Assembly: GCF_000381925.1 (NCBI RefSeq)
Contig: NZ_KB907307.1
Location: 1,736,001-1,800,000 of the forward strand
DNA: 64,000 nucleotides
Reading direction: 5' to 3'
DNA from: Nocardia sp. BMG111209
Lineage (GTDB): Bacteria; Actinomycetota; Actinomycetes; Mycobacteriales; Mycobacteriaceae
Under the pieces are notes generated by a model, which made no database searches, was not told the origin of the DNA, and saw only the letters and a program-made list of their open reading frames with translations. How positions within the stretch are numbered: position 1 is the first letter of the stretch; every line of letters begins with the position of its first letter. The translations under genes were made by a program, and so were the position numbers. This document shows, piece after piece, positions 1-9,848 of the stretch.

Positions 1-73
1 CTCCGTCCATGTCGAAGATCACCGCATCGAACCGTCGCGTGTCGATCGCCACCGGTGCACTGTCGCATCGCAT
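1..73 (-). CDS. HAD-superfamily hydrolase, N-terminal fragment (runs off window)
   Basis: The 24 codons visible on the minus strand from an ATG at 73 end in DAVIFDMDG, the motif I of HAD phosphatases with its nucleophilic Asp followed by the acid/base Asp. A GAGGG-containing ribosome site lies just upstream. The start resembles the beginning of Rv2006 (OtsB1) of M. tuberculosis, a DosR-regulon protein with an N-terminal phosphoglucomutase-like HAD domain; that would suit the neighbours, but 24 residues cannot prove it. A later GTG at 52 is an alternative start. The gene is divergent from the P-type ATPase at 194. Confidence 0.6.
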   Translation of the reverse strand, partial: MRCDSAPVAIDTRRFDAVIFDMDG

Positions 74-142
74 CCTTCCACCCTCATCGTCCGGGCACGC
101 CGGCCCTAGGGCCACAGGTCCTCGATTCCCGAGTGCACTCCG

Positions 143-157
143 TGAGCCATTGGTCCC
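143..157 (-). promoter_or_regulatory. DosR-box-like site
   Basis: Minus strand GGGACCAATGGCTCA resembles one arm and centre of the mycobacterial DosR palindrome (TTSGGGACTWWAGTCCCSAA). It lies in the divergent promoter, 36 bp before the ATPase start and 70 bp before the HAD gene start, so it could serve both. A separate 12-bp palindrome GGCCCTAGGGCC is at 102-113. Confidence 0.45.
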
Positions 158-193
158 TGGTGGGCGGCTCGGCTCGCTGGGGAGGATGGACAG

Positions 194-2866
194 ATGAACC
201 GCGTGATATCCGCCGCTGTGCCGGAACGGGCCGGCGAACTCACCGCCACCGCGGCCGGCGCACTGTCGGCCGCAGCCGCCCTGACCGCACTGGGAACCTC
301 CGGCGACGGACTCACCGAACATGACGCGGCAGCGCGCCTGCGGCGGTACGGACCCAATGCGGTGCGGTCCCATCACGCCCGGCTGTTGCCGGTGTTGTTG
401 CGGCAGTTGCGATCTCCGCTGCTGTTGCTGCTGCTGGGTACGGCGATCGTGTCCTTCTTCCTGGGCGAGCGCAGCGATGCGGTGGTGATCGGGGTCATCG
501 TCGCCGTGTCGGTCGGTCTCGGTACCGTCAACGAATTCCGCGCCGAGCAGGCGGCCGAGGCACTGCACGACCGCATCCGGCATCAGGTGGTGGTGCTGCG
601 CGACGGCGCCGCGCAGTCCGTCGACCTCACCGCGCTCGTACCCGGCGACATCGTCGAACTGCGTTCGGGTGAACTGATTCCCGCGGATCTCAGGCTGCTG
701 GACGTGAACGGGCTGCAGTGCGACGAATCCGTCCTCACCGGCGAGGCGGTGCCGGTGACCAAGAATACGACGCCGGTACCGGGCGACACGGCGCTCGCCG
801 ACCTGTCCTGTTGTGCGCTGATGGGGACGATCGTGGCCGGCGGCCACGGGCGCGGAGTCGTCGTCACCACCGGTACCCGCACCGAATTCGGGCGGATCGC
901 CGCCGGTCTGGCGCAGCACATCCCGGAGACGGAGTTCCAGATCGGGCTGCGCCGCTTCTCGATGTTGCTGGTGCGGGTGGCCGCGATCCTCACCATCGGC
1001 ATCTTCGCGGTGAATCTGGTGCTGCACCGGCCGTTGCTCGACGCGTTGATGTTCTCGCTGGCCATCGCGGTCGGCATCTCACCGCAATTGTTGCCGGCGG
1101 TGGTCTCGACCAGTCTGGCCGCCGGGTCGCGCCTGCTGGCGAAACAGAAGGTTCTGGTGAAGAGGCTGGTCTGCATCGAGGACCTCGGGAACGTCGAGGT
1201 GCTGTTCACCGACAAGACCGGCACCCTGACCGAGGGCCGGATCGAATTCATGCGCACCGTGACACCGGACGAGACGGCCGGCGCCGAGATCGCAGCCCTC
1301 GGCATGGTCTGCACCGATGCGCTGATCCGCGACGGCGCGCTGGCCGGCGGCGACCCGTTGGACACGGCGTTGTGGACCGCGCCCGGGGCGCCGCGCGACG
1401 CGGCGGCCGGCTACACCCGCTCGGCGGTGCTGCCCTTCGATCACCTCCGGCGGCTGGTCTCGGTGCTCGTCGAGCGCGACGGCGTGTCACTGATCGTGAC
1501 GAAGGGCGCGCCGGAGGCGGTGCTGGCCCGCTGCGATCGGGTGCCGGAGTCGGTGCCCGCGATGCTGGCGGCGGAGTTCGCCGCCGGGCACCGCGTCGTG
1601 GCCGTCGCCACGCGCGTCGCGACGCCCGGCGCACGGCAGCTCACCGCCGCCGACGAAGCCGGGCTCGAATTCCGTGGCCTGCTGGTGTTTCTGGACCCGC
1701 CGAAGCAGACCGCGCGCGACGCGATCGCGCGCCTGGCCGATCTGGGTGTGGCGGTGAAGGTCGTCACCGGTGACCATCCCGCGGTGGCGGCGCGCGTGTG
1801 CGAGGAACTGGGCCTGCCACCCGGCCGGGCGCTGACCGGCGCCGACCTGGACTGGCTCGACGACCGGCAGCTGGCCGAGATACTGCCCGCGGCAACAATA
1901 TTCGCCCGGGTCAGTCCGGAACAGAAAGCCCGGATCGTCCGGGCGCAACGTGGTCTGCACGTCGATGTCGCATTCCTCGGCGACGGCGTCAACGACGCGC
2001 TGGCCCTGCACGCCGCCGATGTCGGGATCTCCGTCGACTCCGCCACCGACGTCGCCAAGGACGCCGCCGACGTGGTGCTGCTCGAGAAGGATCTCGACGT
2101 GCTCGCCGACGGAGTGACCCAAGGCCGACGGGTGTTCGCCAACACCATGAAATACGTCCTGATGGGCACGTCCAGCAATTTCGGGAATATGTTCAGTGCG
2201 GCCGGAGCGTCGGCGTTCCTGCCGTTCCTGCCCATGCTGCCGTCGCAGATCCTGCTCAACAACCTGCTCTACGATTCGAGCCAGCTCGCCATTCCCACCG
2301 ATACCGTGGACCCCGAACAACTGGCGCGCCCGGCCCGCTGGGACATCGGCCTGATCCAGCGCTTCATGCTGGTGTTCGGGCCGATCAGCTCGGTGTTCGA
2401 CTTCGTGACCTTCGGCGTCATGCGATGGGGATTCCACGCCGGCGAAAACCTGTTCCACACCGGGTGGTTCGTCGAATCGCTGGCGACCCAGACGCTGGTC
2501 CTGTTCGTCATCCGGACCCGGCGTACCCCGTTCTTCCGCAGCCATCCCTCGATCCCGATGCTGCTCGCCGCCCTGGGGGCGGTCACGGTCGGCGCACTGC
2601 TACCCGCCACACCGCTGGCCCGGGATGTGGGTTTCACTCCCCTGCCCGGCCGGTTCTTCGCCGTACTCGCGCTGATGATCGTGGTGTACCTCTTCCTCGC
2701 CGAGATCGCGAAGCATTGGTTCTTCCGGCGGCTGCCGACGGTCACCCGGCACCGGCCGCGTACGGCCGGACACCGGGTTCGCCGCCGCGCGACCGGGTTC
2801 ACGACCACGGGACCCGCGGCCGACGACGCCGTTGTGTCCGCCACGCCGGGCCGGGCTACCCGCTGA
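194..2866 (+). CDS. P-type ATPase, magnesium-transporter (MgtA-like) group
   Basis: 890-residue membrane pump. The phosphorylation motif DKTGTLTEG is at about residue 339, the hinge GDGVNDALAL is near 597, and the actuator-domain loop reads LTGEAVPV, with Ala where TGES is usual. The M4 segment GISPQLLPAVVSTSLA followed by LAKQKVLVKRL and the C-terminal LLNNLLYDSSQLAIPTD pattern match the MgtA/P3B group, which takes up Mg2+, rather than calcium pumps. The ATG is preceded by GGGAGG at an 8-base spacing. The next gene follows after 45 bp, so the two are probably cotranscribed, with a DosR-like site upstream at 143-157. Substrate is inferred from family resemblance only. Confidence 0.85.
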   Translation: MNRVISAAVPERAGELTATAAGALSAAAALTALGTSGDGLTEHDAAARLRRYGPNAVRSHHARLLPVLLRQLRSPLLLLLLGTAIVSFFLGERSDAVVIGVIVAVSVGLGTVNEFRAEQAAEALHDRIRHQVVVLRDGAAQSVDLTALVPGDIVELRSGELIPADLRLLDVNGLQCDESVLTGEAVPVTKNTTPVPGDTALADLSCCALMGTIVAGGHGRGVVVTTGTRTEFGRIAAGLAQHIPETEFQIGLRRFSMLLVRVAAILTIGIFAVNLVLHRPLLDALMFSLAIAVGISPQLLPAVVSTSLAAGSRLLAKQKVLVKRLVCIEDLGNVEVLFTDKTGTLTEGRIEFMRTVTPDETAGAEIAALGMVCTDALIRDGALAGGDPLDTALWTAPGAPRDAAAGYTRSAVLPFDHLRRLVSVLVERDGVSLIVTKGAPEAVLARCDRVPESVPAMLAAEFAAGHRVVAVATRVATPGARQLTAADEAGLEFRGLLVFLDPPKQTARDAIARLADLGVAVKVVTGDHPAVAARVCEELGLPPGRALTGADLDWLDDRQLAEILPAATIFARVSPEQKARIVRAQRGLHVDVAFLGDGVNDALALHAADVGISVDSATDVAKDAADVVLLEKDLDVLADGVTQGRRVFANTMKYVLMGTSSNFGNMFSAAGASAFLPFLPMLPSQILLNNLLYDSSQLAIPTDTVDPEQLARPARWDIGLIQRFMLVFGPISSVFDFVTFGVMRWGFHAGENLFHTGWFVESLATQTLVLFVIRTRRTPFFRSHPSIPMLLAALGAVTVGALLPATPLARDVGFTPLPGRFFAVLALMIVVYLFLAEIAKHWFFRRLPTVTRHRPRTAGHRVRRRATGFTTTGPAADDAVVSATPGRATR

Positions 2867-2876
2867 TCGAGGACCG

Positions 2877-2891
2877 AAGACTCTCGGCCCG
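2877..2891 (+). promoter_or_regulatory. weak DosR-box-like site
   Basis: AAGACTCTCGGCCCG matches 11 of 15 positions of the local box consensus GGGACTTTCGGCCCT. It is only 20-30 bp before the nitroreductase start, closer than the other sites, so it may be chance. Confidence 0.25.
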
Positions 2892-2911
2892 GCCGTATCC
2901 CGGCTTCTACC

Positions 2912-3904
2912 GTGAAGAACATGAACAGCGTTCCTGCCGGAGAAATCATCGAGAAGGCCGTCCTGCTCGCCGGCCGCGCCCCCTCACTGCACAACAGCCA
3001 GCCCTGGCTGTGGGTGTCCGACGGCGTCACCCTGCAATTGTTCGCTGCCCGTGAGCGATCGCTGCCCAATACCGACAGCAGCGGACGGCAACTGCTCCTC
3101 GGCTGCGGTATCGCCATGGGCCATCTGCGGGCCGCGCTGGCCGCGGACGGCTGGCGGACCGGCGTCGCGTGGCAGCCGGACCCGAACCGCCGGGACCATC
3201 TGGCCACGGTCCGATTCGCCCCGTCGACCGTCGTCACCGAGGCCGATCGCGATCGCGCGGACGCGATCGTCCGCCGCCGCACCGACCGATTGCCCTTCGC
3301 AGCGCCCGGGAACTGGGACGACTTCGTGACGGTACTGCGCTCGATCATCGACCCCGCGGACGCGATCCTCGACGTGCTGCCCGAGGACAGCCGCCCGGAA
3401 CTGGCCCACGCCTCCCGGCTCACCGCCGAGCTGCGGCGCTACGACTCGGGGTATCAAGCCGAATTGCAATGGTGGACAGGACATGTCGTCGGCGCCACCG
3501 GTATCCCGGCAACCGCGCTGACCACCGCCGCGGAGCAGGTGCGCGTTCCGGTGGGCCGCCGGCTTCCGGCCACCACCGGGCCCGCACGACGCACCGAGCA
3601 GACCATCGACGAATCCGCGCTCGTCGCGCTGTCCACCGACACCGACAGCGCCGAGGACGTACTGCGCTGCGGCCAGGCCCTGTCGACGGTACTGCTCGAG
3701 AGCACGGTCGCCGGGTACGCCACCTGCCCGCTGACCCACCTCGTCGAGTATCCGCGCAGTCGCGCGATCATCGGCAACCTGCTCGGCGGCACGTCGCAGC
3801 CGCAGGCGCTGATCCGCATCGGCACCGCACCAGACGATCGCGACGAACCCGAACCCACGCCGCGACTGCCGCTGGCCCAGATCCTCGAGGTGGCGCCGGC
3901 ATGA
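2912..3904 (+). CDS. Acg-family nitroreductase-like protein 1
   Basis: 330 residues. The N-terminal GRAPSLHNSQPW motif and the C-terminal PQALIRIGTAP motif are hallmarks of the Acg family (Rv2032, Rv3127, Rv3131), DosR-regulated relatives of FMN nitroreductases. In M. tuberculosis Acg sequesters FMN and catalysis is uncertain, so function here is a flavin-binding dormancy protein at best. GTG at 2912 or ATG at 2921 could be the start; neither has a strong ribosome site. It overlaps the next gene by ATGA, indicating translational coupling. It is one of four paralogues in this window (also 14558, 23472, 32904). Confidence 0.85.
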   Translation: MKNMNSVPAGEIIEKAVLLAGRAPSLHNSQPWLWVSDGVTLQLFAARERSLPNTDSSGRQLLLGCGIAMGHLRAALAADGWRTGVAWQPDPNRRDHLATVRFAPSTVVTEADRDRADAIVRRRTDRLPFAAPGNWDDFVTVLRSIIDPADAILDVLPEDSRPELAHASRLTAELRRYDSGYQAELQWWTGHVVGATGIPATALTTAAEQVRVPVGRRLPATTGPARRTEQTIDESALVALSTDTDSAEDVLRCGQALSTVLLESTVAGYATCPLTHLVEYPRSRAIIGNLLGGTSQPQALIRIGTAPDDRDEPEPTPRLPLAQILEVAPA

Positions 3905-5397
3905 CCGGCACCACGGCGCACGGCGTGTACACGGCCGGGCGGGGGCCCGCGGACGAGCCCTACGCCCTGCTCCACGAAACCCACACCGGGCTGGTCGTGC
4001 TGTGCGGCGACCGGGCCTACAAGGTCAAGAAACCGATCGTCACCGACTTCCTCGACTTCGGCACCCGCGCACGACGCGTCGAGGCCATGGAACGTGAACT
4101 ACAGCTGAACCGACGGCTGGCGCCCGACGTATATCTGGGCATCGGGCAGTTCCACGGCCTGGGTGCGGAGCCGGACGAGCCGGTCTTGATGATGCGCAGA
4201 CTGCCCGGACACACCCGGCTCAGCACGCTGATCGACGATCCGGCGAAGGCAACCGAACTGCTTCCCGTGTTGGTGGAGACCCTGGCCGGCTTCCACGACA
4301 CCGCTCGCCGCAGTGCCGACGCGGCCGCGGCCGCAACCGTGGACGCCTTGCGCGAACGCTGGAAGTCGTTGCTGGACGGGCTCACCGAGCCCCCGGTGCC
4401 CGCCGCCACGACCGAACAACTCGCGCGTCTCGTCGATCGGTACCTCGCCGGTCGCGCGCCGCTGTTCGAGGACCGCATCGCCGGCGACCGGGTGATCGAC
4501 GGACACGGCGACCTGCACGCCGGGGACATCTACATGCTGCCCGACGGCTTCCGGATCATCGACTGCCTCGACTTCGACGACCGGCTGCGCTGCGTCGACC
4601 GCCTCGACGACATCGCCTTCCTCGCCATGGATCTCGAGTTCCTGGGACACCCGCGCCTCGCCACCGAATTCGGTGATCTGTACCGGGCCCGGACCGCCGA
4701 TCCGGCACCACCGTCGCTCTGGCACCACTATCTCGCCTACCGTGCGATCGTGCGCGCCAAGGTCAACTGCCTACGGTACGAACAAAGCGACCCGCAGGCC
4801 GCCGCACATGCCGACCACCACATCGCCATCGCGGCGCGGCACCTGCGCGCCGGAGCCGTCCGGCTGGCCCTGGTCGGCGGACTGCCCGGCACCGGAAAGT
4901 CCACCGTCGCACGCGCACTCGCCGAAATCACCGGCGCGGCAGTACTATCCACCGACCACATCCGCACCGGCCTGCGCGCGACAGGTGCCGTCACCGGCGC
5001 CGCCGGCAGCTACGACCGCGGCGCCTATACCTTCGAGGCCCGCGACCGCGTGTACCGCGAACTGCTCACCCTAGCCCGCGAACACCTCGTCCACGGCCGA
5101 GACGTCATCCTCGATGCCTCCTGGCTCGACGCCGGGCACCGCCGCGCGGCGCTCGACCTCGCGACCGAGACATCGTCAGAAATCATCCAATTGCAATGCC
5201 GGGCACCGCAATCCATCGCCGCCGCCCGAATCGAGGCGCGGGGGCACAGCGAATCCGACGCAACCGCAGCCGTCGCCGCCGCGCTGGCCGCCGAAGCACC
5301 GCCGTGGCCCGAGGCGATCCCCCTCGACACAACCGGCCCCCTGCCCGACTGTACGAGCCGGGCCGAACTCGCCTGGGCCGTCGCCGCCGACCGCTGA
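3901..5397 (+). CDS. APH-like kinase fused to P-loop kinase (Rv2004c-type)
   Basis: 498 residues, starting at the ATG that overlaps the upstream stop; Rv2004c of M. tuberculosis, a DosR-regulon protein, has the same architecture and about the same length. Residues 1-310 form an aminoglycoside-phosphotransferase-like fold with a Lys-rich strand (AYKVKKPI, 39-46), a catalytic loop HGDLHAGD (202-209) and IIDCLDFDD (219-227). Residues 320-498 form a P-loop kinase (AAA_33 type) with Walker A GLPGTGKST (327-335). In the APH loop the usual metal-binding Asn is Asp, as in some relatives. The substrate is unknown. It ends 151 bp before a convergent gene, with a strong hairpin between. Confidence 0.85.
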   Translation: MTGTTAHGVYTAGRGPADEPYALLHETHTGLVVLCGDRAYKVKKPIVTDFLDFGTRARRVEAMERELQLNRRLAPDVYLGIGQFHGLGAEPDEPVLMMRRLPGHTRLSTLIDDPAKATELLPVLVETLAGFHDTARRSADAAAAATVDALRERWKSLLDGLTEPPVPAATTEQLARLVDRYLAGRAPLFEDRIAGDRVIDGHGDLHAGDIYMLPDGFRIIDCLDFDDRLRCVDRLDDIAFLAMDLEFLGHPRLATEFGDLYRARTADPAPPSLWHHYLAYRAIVRAKVNCLRYEQSDPQAAAHADHHIAIAARHLRAGAVRLALVGGLPGTGKSTVARALAEITGAAVLSTDHIRTGLRATGAVTGAAGSYDRGAYTFEARDRVYRELLTLAREHLVHGRDVILDASWLDAGHRRAALDLATETSSEIIQLQCRAPQSIAAARIEARGHSESDATAAVAAALAAEAPPWPEAIPLDTTGPLPDCTSRAELAWAVAADR

Positions 5398-5506
5398 CCC
5401 ACGTCGCCACCATCGTGTACGCCGTAGCGTGCGAACCTGCCGCCGATGCCGACTGTGGACAAGACCTCGGGACTGCGCGATGCGGCGCGGTCCTGCGCCA
5501 GGTGTG

Positions 5507-5533
5507 CCCGGGGATGGTCCGTCCATCCCCGGG
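5507..5533. terminator. 11-bp perfect hairpin between convergent genes
   Basis: CCCGGGGATGG and CCATCCCCGGG form an 11-bp stem around a 5-base loop. It lies between the stops at 5397 (+) and 5549 (-). There is no T tract, which is normal for actinomycete terminators; it could act in both directions. Confidence 0.7.
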
Positions 5534-5548
5534 TATGCCGCGGCCGTT

Positions 5549-8049
5549 TCACTGTCGGGCTGCGTGCCGCCGGTCCTTGTACCGGAGCCACCATCGGCAC
5601 AACTCGTCGGCTCCCCACACCACGAACGGGTACGGCAGCAGTATCGCCAGGTCACGCCACGGCAGCGCGGCAGTACCCAGGAGCGTTTGCAACGGGGGTG
5701 TATAGACGAACACTGCGGCCAGAACGAGTTCGGCGGCGATTGCGGTGAGCAGGTAGCGGTTGGCGAAAACGCCTACGGACCACAGTGATACGCGTTGGGC
5801 CCGCACGGCGAACGCGGTGCCTATCTGGCCGGCGATCATGCCGAGGAACGTCATGGTGGTCGCCTGCCGATAGGCGAGATGCAACGGTGTGCCTGGTCCC
5901 ACCGCGTCGCCGGGATGCCAGCCGGCCCGCACCAGGACGATGAAGAATCCCGCGAGTGCCAGCGTCGCGACGATCCCGCCGAGGAACAGCCATGCGCGCG
6001 CCAGCATCCAGCCGCGGATCACGCCCTCGTCGCGCGGGCGTGGCGGTCGCGACATGATGCCGGGTTCGGCCGGTTCGCGCGAGAGGGCAAGCGCCGGAAG
6101 GGTTTCGCTGCCGACGTCGAACGCGAGCAGCTGAAGGATGGTCAGCGGCAACGGGATCGCGCCGCCGCCGAGCGCAAACACAAGGAACGCAGCGATTTCC
6201 GGGGTGGCGTGGGTGAAGATGTAGACGATGAACTTCCGTACGTTGTCATAGATGCGGCGGCCGGCCCGGACGGCGGCGACGATGGAGCCGAAGTCGTCGT
6301 CGGTGAGGACGACGGTGGCAGCCTCGCGGGCGACGTCGGTGCCGGAGCGGCCCATCGCGACCCCGATGTCGGCACGGTGCAGTGCGGGAGCGTCGTTGAC
6401 GCCGTCCCCGGTCATCGCCACCACGTGGCCGGTGTCGTGCAGCGCCTCGGCGATGTGCAGTTTCGCCTCCGGCGACGCGCGCGCGAAGATCACCTCCGGT
6501 TCATCACGGATGAGTGCGGCGAGTTCCTTCTCGGTCAGATGGCCCAGAGCGTCGCCGGTGATCACCGTGGGATTCCGGCCGGTGATGCCGATACGTTCGG
6601 CGACGGCGGCGGCGGTCAGTGGATGGTCGCCGGTGATGACGATGATCCGGATGCCGGCGGTGTGACAGTCCGCGACGGCCTGTGCGACCCCCGGCCGGGG
6701 CGGATCGAGCAACGCGATCAGCCCGATCAGGCACAGATCCGTCTCCGCGTCGTCGCGGCGCTGTGGCGCGGGCCCCGGCGGTAGTTGCCGTTGTGCCAGG
6801 GCCAGCACGCGCAGCCCTTCCGCGGCAAGGGAATTCACGACGGCGGCGATCCGCGACCGCTCGGTGGCGGTGAGGGCCACACGCGCACCGTGTTCATCCA
6901 GCACCTCGGCGCAGCGCGGCAATACGACCTCGGGCGCTCCCTTGGTGTGCACGGTCAGCGTGCCGCCGTCGCCGCGGTCGACGGTGGACATCAGCTTCAG
7001 CACCGGGTCGAAATGAAACAGCCACTGCCGGTTGGCTTCTCGTGGTGCCACCGCAACGTCGGCGCCGAGCGCGCGGGCGGCGGACAGCAGAGCGAGCTCG
7101 GTAGGATCGCCACCTGCACCGTCGAACCGGCCGTTGTTGCACAACGCCGCCACTCGGCCGAGCTGCCGCAGCTGCGGCGCATCGGGTGCCGGCCGGTCCG
7201 GATCGAGGTCCACGCGACCGGCGGTGGTCCACACGCACACCGGTGTCATCCGGTTCTGTGTGAGTGTGCCGGTTTTGTCGGTGCAGATGACATCGGTCGA
7301 TCCCAGGGTTTCCACGGCGGACAGGCGCTTGACGAGCGCCCCGCGGCGGGCCAGTGAGCGTACCGCGACCGCCAGCGCCAAGGTGATCACCGGCAGGAGC
7401 CCTTCCGGAACCATTCCGGCCAGCAGGCCGGCGGCGAACACCAGCGCATCGACGAGCCCCAGACCTACCGCGAGAATCGACAGCGGGATGAACCCCGATG
7501 CCAGCAGCAACGACACGGCGGCGATCAGCCAGGCGACCCGGCGGACCTGCCGCTCCAGTGGGCTCGGGTCCGGTCGGACGCGTTCGGTGAGCGCCGCGAT
7601 CCGGCCGATCTCGGTGGCCATACCGGTCGCGAACACCACGCCGCGCGCCTCGCCGCCGGTACAGCTGGTGCCGCTGAACACCAGATCGTGGGCGTCGAGC
7701 AACGGGGTGTGCACATCGGTCAGCGCGGCCGAGCGCAGCGTCGGGACGGACTCGCCGGTCAATGCGGACATATCGACCTCGACCGCGCCGGTCAGTAATC
7801 GGATGTCGGCCGCGATCCGATCGCCCTCGGTGACGAGGACGATATCGCCGGGCACCAGTTCGACCGCGTCGATCTCGGTCGCCGTCCCGTCCCGTTCGAC
7901 CTTCGTCCGCTGCGGCAGATATTTCGCCAGTTCCTCCACGGCCCGCTCGGCCTGCAACTCCTGGATGAACGAAAAGGCCGCGTTGAGGAAGATGATCAGG
8001 ATCACCGCGGCCGCGACGACACCCGATCCAACGATCAGCAGCAGCGCGG
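5549..8049 (-). pseudogene. P-type cation ATPase, 3' part, split from its start by an IS21 element
   Basis: The 833 codons before the insertion point encode most of a P2-type (CtpF/PacL-like) ATPase: actuator loop ALTGESVP, M4 MVPEGLLPV, phosphorylation motif CTDKTGTLTQN, hinge MTGDGVNDAPALH and the C-terminal membrane bundle. The N-terminal domain and first membrane segment lie at 11188-11431 on the far side of the insertion. Deleting 8050-11187 joins WLAAA to LLLIVGSGVV without a frame change, giving 929 or 914 residues depending on the start used, the usual family length. A GTG at 8005 could in principle start an 818-residue product, but it would lack the N-terminal domain and the first membrane helix. 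Known relatives pump Ca2+ or alkali cations; the ion is unknown here. Confidence 0.9.
8044..8049. repeat. target-site duplication, left copy (GCGCGG)
   Basis: GCGCGG directly precedes the IS end TGGTTC. The same six bases follow the right end at 11182-11187. IS21 elements make 4-8 bp duplications, so this fits. Confidence 0.85.
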
Positions 8050-8141
8050 TGGTTCTATCCGTGAATTACGACACCGTTGATCGGTGAATCTCGACACCAC
8101 TCTCGGCGTGGAAGGTGTTGGTATCCGCGAATTTTGACACC
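8050..8141. repeat. IS left end with three transposase-binding-type repeats
   Basis: Three direct 15-bp copies are visible: GTGAATTACGACACC at 8061-8075, GTGAATCTCGACACC at 8084-8098 and GCGAATTTTGACACC at 8127-8141. A further forward copy, ACGAATTACGACACC, is at 10732-10746 behind istB. Confidence 0.75.
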
Positions 8142-8207
8142 ACCGGACGGGTTGCGGTGGCAAGATCCTCCTGCTATCAATCTGCATCGGCCCGTAGGAG
8201 TGGATCT

Positions 8208-9848
8208 GTGCCGCCGAACCAATCCAAGGCGCAGTTGTACGCGGCGATCCGCCGGGACTCGAGAGCGGGCATGTCGGGCCGGGATCTACAGGCCAAGTAC
8301 AACGTCGGCTACCGCACGGTCAACGCTGCTCTGACGTCTGCGTTCCCGGAGGCGCGCAAGGAGTATCCGGCGCGGGCGTCGAAGCTGGACCCGTTCAAGC
8401 CGTTGATCGATGAGATGCTGCGGGCGGATCTGGACGCGCCGCGCAAGCAGCGGCACACGATCACGCGGATCTATGCGCGGCTGATCGACGAGCACGGTAT
8501 GGAAGATGTGTCGTATCAGCGGGTCCGCGACTATGTCGAGGAGCGTAAGCCGCAGATCAGGGTCGAGGCCGGCCGGGAACCGCCGCAGGTGTTCATCCCG
8601 CAGACCCACCGCCCCGGTGAGGAAGCCGAGGTCGATTTCGGTGAGGTGACCGTCGAGCTGCGCGGCGAGCCGATCGTGCTCTACCTGTTCTCGCTGCGGA
8701 TGTCGTACTCGGGCCGGTCGGTGCAGCGGGTGTTCGCCTCGGGCGGGCAGGAAGCGTTCCTGGAGGGGCACGTGCACGCGTTCACGGTGCTGGGCGGGGT
8801 GCCCCACGGGAAGATCCGCTACGACAATTTGAAGGCCGCGGTCGCGAAGGTGCTCGGGTTGAGCAGGGCCAGAACCGAATCGCAGCGCTGGACCACCTTC
8901 CGCAGCCATTACGGCATCGACGACCCGTTCTACTGCATCCCGGGCATCGAGGGCGCGCACGAGAAGGGTGGTGTCGAGGGCCAGATCGGGTACTACCGGC
9001 GCAACCACTTCGTCCCCGTCCCGAAGGTCGAGTCCCTCGAGGAACTCAACACGCTGGTCGGGCAATGGGATAGCCAGGATCTGCGGCGGCGGATCGGTGC
9101 GCGGGCGCGCACGATCGGGGAGCATTTCGCGCTGGAGGCACCGACGCTGAAACGGCTGCCCGAGGAGGAATTCGAGACCGGGTCCTGGCTGTCCACGCGG
9201 GTGGACAGGTATTCGATGGTGGCGGCGCGGACCAACAAATACAGTGTCCCGATCCGGTTCATCGGCCGCCCGGTCCGGATCCTGTTACACGCCTCCTGGC
9301 TGGTCGTCTACGACGGCCGCACCGAGATCGCCCGCCACGAACGCCTGATCGGCAAGGCGCTGACCCGTGTCGAACTCGATCACTACCTCGAAGCGCTGGT
9401 CCGTAAGCCCGGCGCGATGGCCGGCGCCACCGCCCTCGAGCAAGCCCGCCAGAGCGGGAAGTTCACCAAGAGCCACGACGCGTGGTGGGCGGCGGTCCGC
9501 AAAGCCCACGGCGAGCGTGACGGCACCCGCGCGATCATCGAAGTGCTTCTGCTGCACCGCAGCATGCCCCACGACCAGGTCGTCGCCGGGCTGGACGCCG
9601 CGCTGCGCGCGGGAGCGCTGACCGCGGACGCGGTCGCGCTCGAGGCCCGCAAGGCCGCCGAAGCCTCTCCACGGCTGGCCAGCGTGGTCGACCTCGACGA
9701 ACCCGGCCCGGATCCGGATCCGGTTCCCTCGCTGACCGCCCGCCGGCTGGCGCAACTGCCACCGGACACCCGGCCCCTGCCGTCGGTCGCCATCTACGAC
9801 CAGCTGCTCCGCATCACCAAACCGAGAACCGCAGAAGGGAATTCCTGA
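8208..9848 (+). CDS. istA: IS21 transposase IstA
   Basis: 546 residues, a DDE transposase that cuts and joins the IS ends together with IstB. An N-terminal helix-turn-helix region is followed by the catalytic core with Asp in EVDFGE, Asp in IRYDNLK and Glu in HEKGGVEG. The GTG start at 8208 is chosen because AGGAG lies 7 bases upstream; a GTG or similar codon further upstream would put the start inside the terminal repeats. Its stop overlaps the istB ATG (ATGA). No frameshift or internal stop is seen. Confidence 0.92.
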   Translation: MPPNQSKAQLYAAIRRDSRAGMSGRDLQAKYNVGYRTVNAALTSAFPEARKEYPARASKLDPFKPLIDEMLRADLDAPRKQRHTITRIYARLIDEHGMEDVSYQRVRDYVEERKPQIRVEAGREPPQVFIPQTHRPGEEAEVDFGEVTVELRGEPIVLYLFSLRMSYSGRSVQRVFASGGQEAFLEGHVHAFTVLGGVPHGKIRYDNLKAAVAKVLGLSRARTESQRWTTFRSHYGIDDPFYCIPGIEGAHEKGGVEGQIGYYRRNHFVPVPKVESLEELNTLVGQWDSQDLRRRIGARARTIGEHFALEAPTLKRLPEEEFETGSWLSTRVDRYSMVAARTNKYSVPIRFIGRPVRILLHASWLVVYDGRTEIARHERLIGKALTRVELDHYLEALVRKPGAMAGATALEQARQSGKFTKSHDAWWAAVRKAHGERDGTRAIIEVLLLHRSMPHDQVVAGLDAALRAGALTADAVALEARKAAEASPRLASVVDLDEPGPDPDPVPSLTARRLAQLPPDTRPLPSVAIYDQLLRITKPRTAEGNS